From Chitinophaga filiformis (lineage in GTDB: Bacteria; Bacteroidota; Bacteroidia; Chitinophagales; Chitinophagaceae), in contig NZ_JAKIRP010000008.1 of assembly GCF_021646545.1 (NCBI RefSeq), positions 282,576-346,575 on the forward strand: a stretch of DNA of 64,000 nucleotides. The letters are read 5' to 3'. This document shows positions 53,801-62,047 of this stretch, piece after piece (the stretch's first letter is position 1; every line of letters begins with the position of its first letter). Below the pieces are notes generated by a model that saw only the letters and a list, made by a program, of their open reading frames with translations, was not told where the DNA came from and ran no database searches. A program made the translations under genes and the position numbers.

Positions 53801-56800
53801 GCTACAGATGCAACAGGTAATACCAGCGCACCAAGTGCTACTCTGAATATCACTATTGATACGCAGGTGCCAACTGTGCCAACTATCACTACTGCTCAGA
53901 CATTAACTAGCGATAACACGCCGACCGTAACCGGTACTGCAGAAGCTAACAGTACTGTGACCATCTATGTAGACGGTAACGCAGTAGGTACTACTACAGC
54001 TACCGCTGGTGGTAACTATACTTTCACAGTGCCAACACCACTGGCTGACGGCACACATGCATTCACTGCTACAGCTACAGATGCTGTGGGAAATACCAGC
54101 GCACCAAGTGCTACCCTGAATATCACTATCGATACGCAGGTGCCAACTGTGCCGACTATCACTACTGCTCAGACATTAACTAGCGATAACACGCCGACCG
54201 TAACCGGTACTGCAGAAGCTAACAGTACTGTGACCATCTATGTAGACGGTACAGCAGTAGGTACTACCACAGCTACCGCTGGTGGTAACTATACCTTCAC
54301 TGTACCGACACCACTGGCTGACGGTACACATGCATTCACTGCTACAGCTACAGATGCAACAGGTAATACCAGCGCTCCAAGTGCTACTCTGAATATCACT
54401 ATCGATACGCAGGTGCCAAGTGTGCCAACTATCACTACTGCTCAGACATTAACTAGTGATAACACGCCAACTGTAACCGGTACAGCAGAAGCCAATAGCA
54501 CTGTGACTATCTATGTTGATGGTAATCCAGTAGGTACTACTACAGCTACTGCTGGCGGTAACTATACATTCACAGTGCCAACACCACTAGCTGACGGTAC
54601 ACATGCGTTTACTGCTACCGCTACAGATGCAACAGGTAATACCAGCGCACCGAGTGCTACCCTGAATATCACTATCGATACCCAGGTGCCAACTGTGCCG
54701 ACTATCACTACTGCTCAGACATTAACTAGCGATAACACGCCAACTGTAACCGGTACAGCAGAAGCCAATAGCACTGTGACTATCTATGTTGATGGTAATC
54801 CAGTAGGTACTACTACAGCTACTGCTGGCGGTAACTATACCTTCACAGTGCCAACACCACTGTCTGACGGTACGCATGCGTTTACTGCTACCGCTACAGA
54901 TGCAACAGGTAATACCAGCGCACCGAGTGCTACCCTGAATATCACTATCGATACCCAGGTGCCAACTGTGCCGACTATCACTACTGCTCAGACATTAACT
55001 AGCGATAACACGCCAACCGTAACCGGTACCGCAGAAGCTAACAGCACTGTGACTATCTATGTTGATGGTAATCCGGTAGGTACTACTACAGCTACTGCTG
55101 GCGGTAACTATACATTCACAGTGCCAACACCATTGGCTGACGGTACACATGCGTTTACTGCTACCGCTACAGATGCTGTGGGTAATACCAGCGCACCAAG
55201 TGCTACCCTGAATATCACTATCGATACCCAGGTGCCAACTGTGCCGACTATCACTACTGCTCAGACATTAACTAGCGATAACACGCCAACTGTAACCGGT
55301 ACAGCAGAAGCCAATAGCACTGTGACTATCTATGTTGATGGTAATCCAGTAGGTACTACTACAGCTACCGCTGCTGGTGCTTACACATTCACAGTGCCAA
55401 CACCCCTGGCTGACGGTATACATGCATTTACGGCTACAGCTACAGATGCAACAGGTAATACAAATGCACCAAGTGCTACTCTGAATATCACTATCGATAC
55501 CCAGGTGCCAACTGTGCCGACCATTACCACCGCTCAGACGCTTACTTCCGACAATACACCAACTGTAACAGGTACAGCAGAAGCTAATAGCACTGTAACG
55601 ATCTATGTTGATGGTAATCCAGTAGGTGCTACTACAGCTACGGCTGGCGGTACTTACACATTCACAGTGCCAACACCACTGTCTGACGGTACACATGCGT
55701 TTACTGCTACCGCTACAGATGCTGTGGGTAATACCAGCGCACCAAGTGCTACTCTGAATATCACTATCGATACCCAGGTGCCAACTGTGCCGACTATCAC
55801 TACTGCTCAGACATTAACTAGCGATAACACGCCAACCGTAACCGGTACCGCAGAAGCTAACAGTACTGTTACCATCTATGTAGATGGTAACGCAGTAGGT
55901 ACTACTACAGCTACCGCTGCTGGTGCTTACACCTTCACAGTGCCAACGCCACTGGCTGACGGTACGCATGCATTCACTGCTACCGCTACAGATGCTGTGG
56001 GTAATTCCAGCGCACCAAGTGCTACACTGAATATCACTATTGATACGCAGGTGCCAACTGTGCCGACCATTACCACCGCTCAGACGCTTACTTCCGACAA
56101 TACACCAACTGTAACAGGTACGGCAGAAGCTAATAGCACTGTAACGATCTATGTTGATGGTAATCCAGTAGGGACTACTACGGCTACTGCTGGCGGTACT
56201 TACACATTCACGGTGCCAACACCATTGGCTGACGGTACGCATGCGTTTACTGCTACAGCTACAGATGCTGTGGGAAATACCAGCGCACCAAGTGCTACTC
56301 TGAATATCACTATTGATACGCAGGTGCCAACTGTGCCAACTATCACTACTGCTCAGACATTAACTAGCGATAACACGCCAACCGTAACCGGTACCGCAGA
56401 AGCTAACAGCACTGTGACTATCTATGTAGACGGTAACGCAGTAGGTATTACTACAGCTACGGCTAGCGGTAACTATACCTTCACGGTGCCAACACCACTG
56501 GCTGACGGTACTCATGCATTCACTGCTACCGCTACAGATGCTGTGGGAAATACCAGTGCACCAAGTGCTAAACTGAATATCACTATCGATACCCAGGCGC
56601 CGGCCGCACCAAGTATCACTACAGACAAAACGCCTACCAGCGATAACACACCAACTGTAACTGGTAGAGCCGAGGCTAATAGCACCGTGACTATCTACGT
56701 GGATGGTAACGCTGCAGGTACTGTCAAAGCGGATGCAAGTGGTAATTATACATATACATTTAATCCAGCCCTGGCTGATGGTAGCCATGCTATTACTGCG

Positions 56801-58537
56801 ACAGCTACAGATGCTGCCGGTAATACCAGTGCACACAGCCCGGCCTTAAATATCACCATTGATGCAGCTGCTCCCCAGACGCCAGCTGCGCCTCAACTGA
56901 TCGGTGGCATAAATGGCATCATTAGTGATGCCACGCCATCTATCAAGGGTGACGCAGAAGCCAACAGTACCGTAACAGTGTACGTAGATGGCAAAGCTGT
57001 GGGCACCACAAAAGCTGATGCCAGCGGGCATTATACTTATACATTTAATCCTGCACTGGCAGACGGACCGTATAACATTACGGTAACAGCGACAGATGCT
57101 ACCGGCAATACCAGCGCACAAAGCCCCGCGCTGGCTATCGTGATCGATACGCAGGCACCGGCAGTACCGACTGTTACGACCGATAAATCGCCCACAAACG
57201 ACAATACGCCAACCGTTACCGGTAAAGCAGAACCGAATAGTACCGTAACAGTTTATGTAGATGGCAAACCTGTCGGTACAACAACTGCTGATAATAACGG
57301 TAACTATAGCTATACCTTCAATCCTGCATTGACCGACGGCGACCATAACGTTACCACTACAGCTACCGATGCAGCTGGCAATACCAGTGGACAGACACCA
57401 CCGCTGAGTCTCAATGTAGATACCAAATCACCAGCGGCACCTACTATTATACTGGAGACTCCCAGCAACAACGGTGTTATCACTACCAACAAGCCAACCA
57501 TCTCAGGTGCGGCAGAAGCTAACAGTACTGTTACAATCTACGCAGACGGGGTGGCAGTAGGTATTACAGCAGCAGATGCGAATGGACATTATACCTTTAC
57601 CTTCGACCCTGCTTTGTCTCAGGGCGCTCATATCATCACCGCAACAGCCACCGATGCTGCAGGTAATGTGAGCTTACCAGGCGGTCCGTTGTCCTTCTCG
57701 ATCGATGCAGCTGCTCCGGGTATTCCAGCTGCTCCGAAATTGCCTGGTATCAATATCCCGGGTCTCGTAAATACCGGCACGCCAAGGATCACCGGTAGAG
57801 GTGAACCGGGTACGATCATCAATGTTTACACTGATGGTAAGCCTGTAGGCTCGGCTGAGGTAAACGCGGCCGGCGACTGGTCTTATACCTACGATCCGGC
57901 ACTGGACGAAGGGGCGTACAATATCACAGTGACAGCGTCCGACAAACAGGGAAATGAAAGTGGGCATAGCAACCAGGTAGTGATGACCGTAGATCTTACC
58001 AGGCCGGAAGTATCCCTGATGACGCGGGCGAAAGAGCCATTACATGAGCCTGCGGTCTTTACGTTTACTTTCTCTGAAGACGTCATAGGCTTCGAAGCTA
58101 CAGATATCAATGTGAGCAATGGTACCGTGAAGGAAGTCAAACAGTTGTCAGCCACCATTTATGATGTGGTTATCGTGCCGCTGGAAGAAGGGGTGATGAC
58201 TGTGAATGTTCCGGCGGGTAAGGCAACTGATATGGCAGGTAATGGCAATGTCGTTTCAAGCACGCTGGGCCTCCGCATAAAATTCGGCGTTAGTATAGAT
58301 ATCGTGTACCCGATGCCGGCAACTGATGTCGTGAATGTACGTTTCAGCGGCTTTGATTTTGGAGACGCCAATTTTACTATGACGAGTATGACAGGCCAGG
58401 TATTATTGCAGCAGGAGGGTATTGTGAAGAATGGTGTACTGACCTTCAATACACAGCGCGTTCCGTCGGGCACTTATGTACTGTACATCAGGACGAAAGG
58501 CCAAAGCTTTAACACAACAGTCGTAATAGCAAGATAA
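47849..58537 (+). CDS. Giant T9SS-secreted Ig-like repeat adhesin with C-type lectin domain
   Basis: About 3560 aa from the ATG at 47849 (MRSFLRKCLGCIFLCCLLSS, cleaved near FAQ); the frame is open to an ATG at 47786 that would bury the signal peptide. In order: a concanavalin/LamG-like domain (about 30-265, VLWLDANDVLAGG), a second beta region, a C-type lectin-like domain (about 550-700: SWTAAKAAAEARTLYGLQGY, then WNTGEPNNYQGTNEQYM), about 29 tandem Ig-like domains (about 720-3380, mostly 91 aa each), one different Ig-like domain (FTFTFSEDVIGFEATDINVS) and a T9SS type A sorting domain (about 3480-3562: VYPMPATDVVNVRFSGFDFG, VPSGTYVLYIRTKGQSF). Expected to be exported across the outer membrane by T9SS and displayed as a long stalk with a lectin tip; the ligand is unknown. 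Confidence 0.92.
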   Translation: MRSFLRKCLGCIFLCCLLSSSLFAQTGPAGVNNGAVLWLDANDVLAGGTAPAYGTTLATWFDKSGSGHNAVSSGTNAVIYNSGGANGRPVVSFNRTSPAAGSGMTVSGLDIRAVTSPDVTIFAVYRPGTNDGNTQAVWGNDNAGQQRFFNSKAVTGTTDASLATGATAVVIPGGAKSGETRLVTAVYSSGANASAAYLNGKLISAFTDQTASASGLSTFKIGLDGDNNYYNGDISELIVYNRKLSACEIERINIYLAAKYATDFTDMASNYTLGIPYNNDINGVGVRTSACGGTYNISASFSAILSVTNPSTSNTGVVLSFGNDRGGYGSSSQTPSSYTSRLQQVWRADLNGNIGTVDVCFELTGLGIDVSNSGNFALLIDKDGDFSNATVVSTGVTILVNRVCISGVSLTKGDYFTLATRAATSTASEITSTNEGVQQKSLFTTATVVDDQILVKGSANITDGKVYIESGFVAGDVITWGTLPTGVTGSYSATTGAATFTGTASSTDWQTFYRTIRFNTTSGTTGNRTIRFVLSNAVSYTVGTKPHYYEYITTPMSWTAAKAAAEARTLYGLQGYLATITAQIENDFITSKLSSDGWIGGSCNYQLVNTAVGSTVFNNQNQANGKYYWVTGPEKGTAISSGLNTPTAVNGAYINWNTGEPNNYQGTNEQYMQLYSTNQGRWNDLPNTSNLGYVVEYGGYASDPVLNIDYTRVMVNAPPAPVITAFSNDNGLSTTDNITNDATLVISGTGQPSATITVYRADVGSIGSTTVNASGNWTFDYTGTSLTDGTYAFTATATTGSQTSAASQTYTITVDLTAPFKPGQPALASGSGNASNDVTPDLTGSAEPGSLVRIYDGATQIGTATTNASGQWTLTAPTLSTSLHNITVTATDVAGNVSVSSDPFPLTIDVTAPATPPAPTLVGGVAGVTNDNTPTIIGKAEANSTVTIYNGGVVAGTANADVNGDYIFTFPVLTDGPYTVRVTATDAAGNTSVQSPTLNFTVDTQAPAVPTLITAQTLTNDNTPTVTGSTDPNATVTIYKDGVVAGITTANASGNYTYTFSPALPDATYSITATASDVVGNTSAQSSPLNITVDATAPAAPVITTTELITNNNTPTITGTAEANSTVTIYRGGVAVTTTTADASGNFSYTFSPALADNVYAVTATATDAAGNISPQSNVLNITIDTQAPPAPVVSSVATPANDNTPTVTGTAEPNSTVTVYRDGVLAGTTNADASGNYTYTFTSSLADGLRGITATATDAAGNTSPQSAPLNILIDTQAPGAPTITTAQTPTNDNTPTVTGTAEANSIVTIYVDGTAVGTTTANGGGNYTFNVPTALSDGPHAFTATAADATGNTSASSATLNIAIDTQAPAAPTITTAQALTVDNTPTVTGTAEANSTVTIYVDGNAVGTTTANVGGNYTFTVPTPLSDGTHAFTATATDAVGNTSAPSATLNITIDTQAPAVPTIATTQTLTSDNTPTVTGTAEANSTVTIYVDGNAVGTTTANTGGAYTFTVPTPLADGTHAFTATATDAVGNTSAPSAILNITIDTQVPTVPTITTAQTLTSDNTPTVTGTAEANSTVTIYVDGNAVGTATANAGGNYTFAVPTPLSDGTHAFTATATDAVGNTSAPSAVLNITIDTQAPAAPTITTAQTLTSDNTPTVTGTAEANSTVTIYRDGAVVASVSADVSGNYSYTFTTSLPDGPYVLTATAKDAVDNISAPSAPLNIIIDTQAPTAPTITTAQTPTSDNTPTVTGTAEANSTVTIYVDGSAVGTTTATAGGTYTFTVPTPLADGTHAFTATATDAVGNTSAPSATLNITIDTQVPTVPTITTAQTLTSDNTPTVTGTAEANSTVTIYVDGTAVGTTTATAGGTYTFTVPTPLADGTHAFTATATDATGNTSAPSATLNITIDTQVPTVPTITTAQTLTSDNTPTVTGTAEANSTVTIYVDGNAVGTTTATAGGNYTFTVPTPLADGTHAFTATATDATGNTSAPSATLNITIDTQVPTVPTITTAQTLTSDNTPTVTGTAEANSTVTIYVDGNAVGTTTATAGGNYTFTVPTPLADGTHAFTATATDAVGNTSAPSATLNITIDTQVPTVPTITTAQTLTSDNTPTVTGTAEANSTVTIYVDGTAVGTTTATAGGNYTFTVPTPLADGTHAFTATATDATGNTSAPSATLNITIDTQVPSVPTITTAQTLTSDNTPTVTGTAEANSTVTIYVDGNPVGTTTATAGGNYTFTVPTPLADGTHAFTATATDATGNTSAPSATLNITIDTQVPTVPTITTAQTLTSDNTPTVTGTAEANSTVTIYVDGNPVGTTTATAGGNYTFTVPTPLSDGTHAFTATATDATGNTSAPSATLNITIDTQVPTVPTITTAQTLTSDNTPTVTGTAEANSTVTIYVDGNPVGTTTATAGGNYTFTVPTPLADGTHAFTATATDAVGNTSAPSATLNITIDTQVPTVPTITTAQTLTSDNTPTVTGTAEANSTVTIYVDGNPVGTTTATAAGAYTFTVPTPLADGIHAFTATATDATGNTNAPSATLNITIDTQVPTVPTITTAQTLTSDNTPTVTGTAEANSTVTIYVDGNPVGATTATAGGTYTFTVPTPLSDGTHAFTATATDAVGNTSAPSATLNITIDTQVPTVPTITTAQTLTSDNTPTVTGTAEANSTVTIYVDGNAVGTTTATAAGAYTFTVPTPLADGTHAFTATATDAVGNSSAPSATLNITIDTQVPTVPTITTAQTLTSDNTPTVTGTAEANSTVTIYVDGNPVGTTTATAGGTYTFTVPTPLADGTHAFTATATDAVGNTSAPSATLNITIDTQVPTVPTITTAQTLTSDNTPTVTGTAEANSTVTIYVDGNAVGITTATASGNYTFTVPTPLADGTHAFTATATDAVGNTSAPSAKLNITIDTQAPAAPSITTDKTPTSDNTPTVTGRAEANSTVTIYVDGNAAGTVKADASGNYTYTFNPALADGSHAITATATDAAGNTSAHSPALNITIDAAAPQTPAAPQLIGGINGIISDATPSIKGDAEANSTVTVYVDGKAVGTTKADASGHYTYTFNPALADGPYNITVTATDATGNTSAQSPALAIVIDTQAPAVPTVTTDKSPTNDNTPTVTGKAEPNSTVTVYVDGKPVGTTTADNNGNYSYTFNPALTDGDHNVTTTATDAAGNTSGQTPPLSLNVDTKSPAAPTIILETPSNNGVITTNKPTISGAAEANSTVTIYADGVAVGITAADANGHYTFTFDPALSQGAHIITATATDAAGNVSLPGGPLSFSIDAAAPGIPAAPKLPGINIPGLVNTGTPRITGRGEPGTIINVYTDGKPVGSAEVNAAGDWSYTYDPALDEGAYNITVTASDKQGNESGHSNQVVMTVDLTRPEVSLMTRAKEPLHEPAVFTFTFSEDVIGFEATDINVSNGTVKEVKQLSATIYDVVIVPLEEGVMTVNVPAGKATDMAGNGNVVSSTLGLRIKFGVSIDIVYPMPATDVVNVRFSGFDFGDANFTMTSMTGQVLLQQEGIVKNGVLTFNTQRVPSGTYVLYIRTKGQSFNTTVVIAR
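53320..56598 (+). repeat. Twelve nearly identical 273-bp coding repeats
   Basis: Inside the adhesin, the 91-codon unit (VPTVPTITTAQTLTSDNTPT to SATLNITIDTQ) recurs with exact 273-bp period. Units differ mainly at a few positions (VDGNAVG, VDGTAVG, VDGNPVG; TAGGNY, TAGGTY, TAAGAY; ATGN, AVGN). Units further out, toward both ends of the array, diverge progressively, the pattern expected from recent tandem duplication or gene conversion in the centre. Confidence 0.9.
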
Positions 58538-58545
58538 CAACTGAT

Positions 58546-58575
58546 GTCCCCCTGGTAACCGTGTTACCAGGGGAC
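58546..58575 (+). terminator. Strong hairpin between the adhesin and PorV genes
   Basis: GTCCCCCTGGTAAC and GTTACCAGGGGAC pair with one bulged C and a 3-nt loop. There is no T-tract (TATACAAAAC follows), so it may attenuate or process the transcript rather than end it, leaving the PorV gene partly co-transcribed. Confidence 0.45.
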
Positions 58576-58592
58576 TATACAAAACAATTGAG

Positions 58593-59720
58593 ATGATACG
58601 TTTCTGTTTTCGTTCCGTAGCGCTGGCTTTTCTGATAGGAACAGTTCTGCCTGTTACATTGCATGCGCAGAAGACTATTAATGTGGCTACATCTGCAGCG
58701 CCTTTCCTGAGAATATCTCCGGATGCCCGTGCGGGTGGTATGGGCGAGATCGGCATCGCTACGAAGGCTGATGCTAATGCCCCTTTCTATAATTTGTCCA
58801 AGGTTGTTTTTGCAGATGCGCCGGATGGCGTAGCAGTTTCCTATACTCCCTGGCTGAGGGAGATCAGTAATAAGATTTATCTGGCCACTGTAAGCGGATA
58901 TCATAAGCTGGACGACAACCAGGCCATAAGCGGTGCGCTCCGGTATTTTAGCCTGGGCAATATTCAGTTTGCAGATGCTTCCGGTAATCCATTGGGTAGC
59001 TCCAAACCCCGTGAGTTCTCCCTTGAAGGAGGATACGCGCGTAAACTGGGTAACCGTTTAAGCCTCGCACTGGCAGCACGCTATGTCTACTCAAAGCTCG
59101 CCAGTGGCAATGCCAACAATTCCGGGGTCATTTACAAAGCCGGAAATGCTTTTGGCGTGGATATTTCTATGACTTACAACGCTATGAACGAAGAGGGCAA
59201 AGGTTTCACGACCGGAGCGACCATCACCAACCTGGGATCCAGGGTTAACTATAGCAACAACAGCGCTGCGAAGGATTACCTGCCTTCCAATTTTGGTGTA
59301 GGTGTTGCCTACCATCTGCCGGTACAGGAAGGGCATAAGTTCTCTTTCGGCATGGACCTTAACAAGATGCTAACACCTGTTATTCCTGACGATTCTGCAG
59401 GTATCGCTTCATATTATGATTACAGCGTTGTGAAAAGCTGGTTCAAATCCTTTAGCAGTGCCAACGGCGGATTTAAATCCTTCCAGGTATCCCTGGGCTG
59501 TGAATACAGCTACAAGGATCAGTTCTTCCTCCGCACCGGTTATTTCTATGAAGACAAATACCATGGCGACCGTAATTATCTGACCACAGGTGTTGGATAT
59601 AGATATGGCTCTGCTATGATCAACATCGCCTATATAGTGCCGTCCGGTAACGGCGCCACTAGAAGCCCGCTGTCCAATACTCTCCGTTTTGGCGCCATAG
59701 TGGATCTTCCCTGGAAATAA
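58593..59720 (+). CDS. porV: PorV-type T9SS outer-membrane protein (FadL-like barrel)
   Basis: 375 aa, signal peptide (about 1-25, VALAFLIGTVLPVTLHAQ). The mature start ATSAAPFLRISPDARAGGMG with EIGIATKADANAPFYNLSKV is the PorV/LptO signature, followed by an FadL-type 14-strand barrel with strands such as SLALAARYVYSKL and FRLRTGYFYEDK-like FFLRTGYFYEDK. PorV binds cargo C-terminal domains after translocation and shuttles them for attachment. It starts 55 bp after the stop of a T9SS-sorted adhesin. Whether it is the main genomic PorV or an adhesin-dedicated paralogue cannot be told from here. Confidence 0.85.
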   Translation: MIRFCFRSVALAFLIGTVLPVTLHAQKTINVATSAAPFLRISPDARAGGMGEIGIATKADANAPFYNLSKVVFADAPDGVAVSYTPWLREISNKIYLATVSGYHKLDDNQAISGALRYFSLGNIQFADASGNPLGSSKPREFSLEGGYARKLGNRLSLALAARYVYSKLASGNANNSGVIYKAGNAFGVDISMTYNAMNEEGKGFTTGATITNLGSRVNYSNNSAAKDYLPSNFGVGVAYHLPVQEGHKFSFGMDLNKMLTPVIPDDSAGIASYYDYSVVKSWFKSFSSANGGFKSFQVSLGCEYSYKDQFFLRTGYFYEDKYHGDRNYLTTGVGYRYGSAMINIAYIVPSGNGATRSPLSNTLRFGAIVDLPWK

Positions 59721-59762
59721 ATACCATTTATCCCTGTCCTATATATCCCTATGCCTATACCT

Positions 59763-59790
59763 GGCCCGTCTGGAGACGGGCCTTTTCTTT
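59763..59790 (+). terminator. Intrinsic terminator after the PorV gene
   Basis: GGCCCGTC - TGGA - GACGGGCC, a perfect 8-bp stem followed by TTTTCTTT. Confidence 0.85.
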
Positions 59791-59813
59791 CTTATTTAAA
59801 TTATTTATATTTG
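59784..59813 (+). promoter_or_regulatory. Promoter for the 103-aa membrane protein gene
   Basis: TATATTTG at 59806-59813 matches TAnnTTTG, with a TTT at the -33 spacing inside the T-tract of the preceding terminator. The ATG is 43 bp downstream. Confidence 0.45.
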
Positions 59814-59855
59814 TTATATTTAATCAGTATTTCCCTAAACCTAAACCCAAAACCT

Positions 59856-60167
59856 ATGATTTTCTTTTATGGACGGAACAGTTTTAAAGTAAAGACTGTT
59901 CAGCTGTCGGATATTGGTATCAACACTGAAGTTCCGGGGGTAGTGCAATTCGAATACAGACAACAATATGCACATCTGTACTGGATCCCAATGTTTCCTA
60001 TCGGCTCCCAGTGGTGTGTACGTAAGACCGACAACAAGCTGTATGAGGTAAACCATGAACTGCTGCCGGCATTGAACGCCTTGCCAAGGCGCAAAATGGG
60101 ATGGCTTGCTTTTGCAGGTCCTATCATTGTCGCCCTGGTGCTGATCTATTTCAAAATTTTTGGTTAA
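59856..60167 (+). CDS. Small membrane-anchored protein of unknown function
   Basis: 103 aa from the ATG at 59856 (MIFFYGRNSFKVKTVQLSDI); the frame extends upstream to 59751, but that part crosses a terminator and a promoter. A compact N-terminal domain (about 1-78) with PGVVQFEYRQQYAHLYWIPM and FPIGSQWCVRK is followed by a C-terminal membrane helix (MGWLAFAGPIIVALVLIYFK). The topology is a C-terminal tail anchor with the domain in the cytosol. Similar short proteins are seen in Bacteroidota, but I know of no function. Confidence 0.75.
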   Translation: MIFFYGRNSFKVKTVQLSDIGINTEVPGVVQFEYRQQYAHLYWIPMFPIGSQWCVRKTDNKLYEVNHELLPALNALPRRKMGWLAFAGPIIVALVLIYFKIFG

Positions 60168-60496
60168 AACTTACTCCGGTATACGAATATACTGCCTGTA
60201 TCAGCATGCGATACAGGCTTTTTTGTTCGGCCGCCTGATGAAGTCAGTCGCTGTTTTATGCCATACTAAGCCAATCGCTTACTTACCCCTTTTTATTTTT
60301 CTCCTGCAGATCCGATTTCCCATATACTTGTGGCAGTATGCTGAAGCCTGACGCATAGTTCTCCGTCGCGGTATTTATCTCCATTATTGAAACAAGGGAC
60401 AGCATGGAAAAATGACCGTTCTTCCTATACTTTTCTTGTGGTAATTGTTTTTTTGTATTTTCATTATCATACCATGCCACGTTAAACACAAAAGAT
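60168..60496. other. Intergenic region with terminator and the next gene's leader
   Basis: About 330 bp. After the terminator at 60194-60224, no gene is supportable; the rest is AT-rich, and a near-match to the -7 box (TACTTTTC, about 60428) lies 60 bp before the next gene. Confidence 0.45.
60194..60224 (+). terminator. Intrinsic terminator
   Basis: GCCTGTATC - AGCATGC - GATACAGGC, a perfect 9-bp stem followed by six T, 27 bp after the stop of the 103-aa gene. Confidence 0.88.
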
Positions 60497-61471
60497 ATGA
60501 GTTCAAGAAGACAATTTATGCAACAGGCTGGCCTGATAGCCGCCGGTGTTATGATCAACCCAACTGGTATTTTCAGCAAAGGCCGTGAAAATACAATTAG
60601 CAAAATAGGTATCCAGTTATATACCCTGCGTGATCAGCTGGCGAAAGACGTGAAAACCACCATTGAGAAGGTAGCCCAGACGGGATATAGCCATGTTGAG
60701 ACATTCTACGGCTACAAAGCGCCTGACCAGAAGGAACAGTTCTGGGGATTAGATCCTAAAGGATTGAAGGCCCTTTTGAAGGACAATAACCTTGCTACCT
60801 ACAGTGGCCACTATCAGCTGAATGACTACCTGACCCGTGGAAACGGTAAGGATGAAGCGCTGAAGGTGCAGCTTGGCATTGCCAGTGAACTGGGACAGAA
60901 ATACCTGGTTGTACCAGTTCCGCCGATAGGCATGTGGGATAAACTGACCGCTGACGATTATAAATACATTGCGGAACAGTTGAACAAGGCTGGTGAGCTG
61001 GCCCGGCAATCTGACCTGAAAATAGGATATCATAATCACTACTGGGAATTCAGACAGCTGCCCGATGTTCAAACTTCCGGATATGAGATCATGCTGAAAG
61101 GTACGGATCCCTCTCTTGTAAGCTTTGAACTGGATCTCTTCTGGGCAATTAAAGCCAATGTTGATCCGGTAACGCTCTTCAAAAAATATCCCGGCCGTTT
61201 CTCTATGTGGCATGTAAAAGACATTGATAAATCAGCTACAGAGAAAATTGCGGGCGGTGATGCAGACCATAAGACAGCAATGGAGATCCTGCCTCATGTG
61301 AAATTTGCGGAAGTTGGTACCGGCGCTGTCGATTTCAGAAACATTTTTGCCAATGCCAGCTTAGCTGGTGTGAAATACGCTTTCGTTGAGCAGGACAAGA
61401 TCTCTATTGATCCGTTTGAAAGTATTAAAAAGAGTTACGGATATGTGAAAAATAATTTATTAAAGGCCTAA
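60497..61471 (+). CDS. Tat-exported sugar phosphate isomerase/epimerase-like TIM-barrel protein
   Basis: 324 aa. The N-terminus MSSRRQFMQQAGLIAAGVMI carries the twin-arginine motif SRRQFMQ, so export of the folded protein is expected. The body is an AP-endonuclease/xylose-isomerase-like TIM barrel: GIQLYTLRDQLAKDVKTTIE, GYSHVETFYGY, KIGYHNHYWEF with metal-binding His, SFELDLFWAIKANVDPV, and FSMWHVKDIDK. Metal ligands Glu, Asp and His are present in the usual places. Such exported members often act on sugars released outside the cytosol; the exact substrate is unknown. Single gene. Confidence 0.9.
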   Translation: MSSRRQFMQQAGLIAAGVMINPTGIFSKGRENTISKIGIQLYTLRDQLAKDVKTTIEKVAQTGYSHVETFYGYKAPDQKEQFWGLDPKGLKALLKDNNLATYSGHYQLNDYLTRGNGKDEALKVQLGIASELGQKYLVVPVPPIGMWDKLTADDYKYIAEQLNKAGELARQSDLKIGYHNHYWEFRQLPDVQTSGYEIMLKGTDPSLVSFELDLFWAIKANVDPVTLFKKYPGRFSMWHVKDIDKSATEKIAGGDADHKTAMEILPHVKFAEVGTGAVDFRNIFANASLAGVKYAFVEQDKISIDPFESIKKSYGYVKNNLLKA

Positions 61472-62047
61472 GACATATCCGGCATTCAGGATAAGGGCTG
61501 TTGCTAAAATAACCCAAGGTCCTTGTAAGCGCATAAAGAGGTTACCTGATCCCATCAGGAACCCGAGCAAAGCGAGGGTGTATCGTACGTCGGTACACCC
61601 TCGTTTTGTTCGGGTTGTTATGAAGTCACGTGGTCACTTAAGCAAGTTCTCCAGCGCCCATTTTTACTTATGAGTTTCCTATTGTGAATTAAGATACCGG
61701 ACGAAACACGTCCCCTTTAAGTAATGTTCAGCAAGAATATTATCGCTGATATGTCCGCTATGGGTTGCTGGCCATATCAATCTCTTCTTCAGACGAAGCA
61801 TCGGCACCGGAACGTTTTACGTCACCCAACCCTTATAACCCGCAATATTTACGTAGTTACTGAAAGATTGGTAAATGCGTATTTCCCGCAATGGTGGCTT
61901 GTTTGAGCCGATATGTTGCCTTTTATTTTGTCAGAAACACCATTTACCCGCCAATTCTTACCAGATAGGAATTGCCATTTTTCTTTCCTTGTGGGATGCT
62001 CTTACTTTGCATCCGTTATCATTTAAAACCCCGAAAAAACGCATATT
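61472..62047. other. Long intergenic region, no supportable gene
   Basis: About 575 bp. Apart from the hairpin at 61560-61616 it contains only a 60-codon open frame (61724-61906) with an unlikely composition, rejected as a gene. The M23 peptidase leader occupies the right end; TTACTTTGC at about 62001 is a partial -7 match. Confidence 0.5.
61560..61616. terminator. Large imperfect hairpin, possible bidirectional terminator
   Basis: AACCCGAGCAAAGCGAGGGT continues to GTA and pairs across an 11-nt loop with TACACCCTCGTTTTGTTCGG plus GTT, giving arms of about 23 bp with two mismatches. It lies 88 bp after the isomerase-like gene. A short T-rich stretch is inside the arm rather than after it, so terminator activity is uncertain. 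Confidence 0.5.

Noticed and set aside
53320..56598. Possible CRISPR-like or satellite array
   Set aside because: The period is 273 bp, in frame, with protein-level conservation of an Ig-like fold and no spacers.
52265..56836. Long open frames on the minus strand through the adhesin repeats (Ser/Cys-rich translations)
   Set aside because: They recur with the 273-bp repeat, have extreme composition and no start context; they are by-products of the coding repeats on the + strand.
61724..61906. A 60-codon open frame (MFSKNIIADMSAMGCWPYQS...)
   Set aside because: Unusual composition, no recognised domain, no promoter or ribosome site, and an isolated position; not supportable as a gene.
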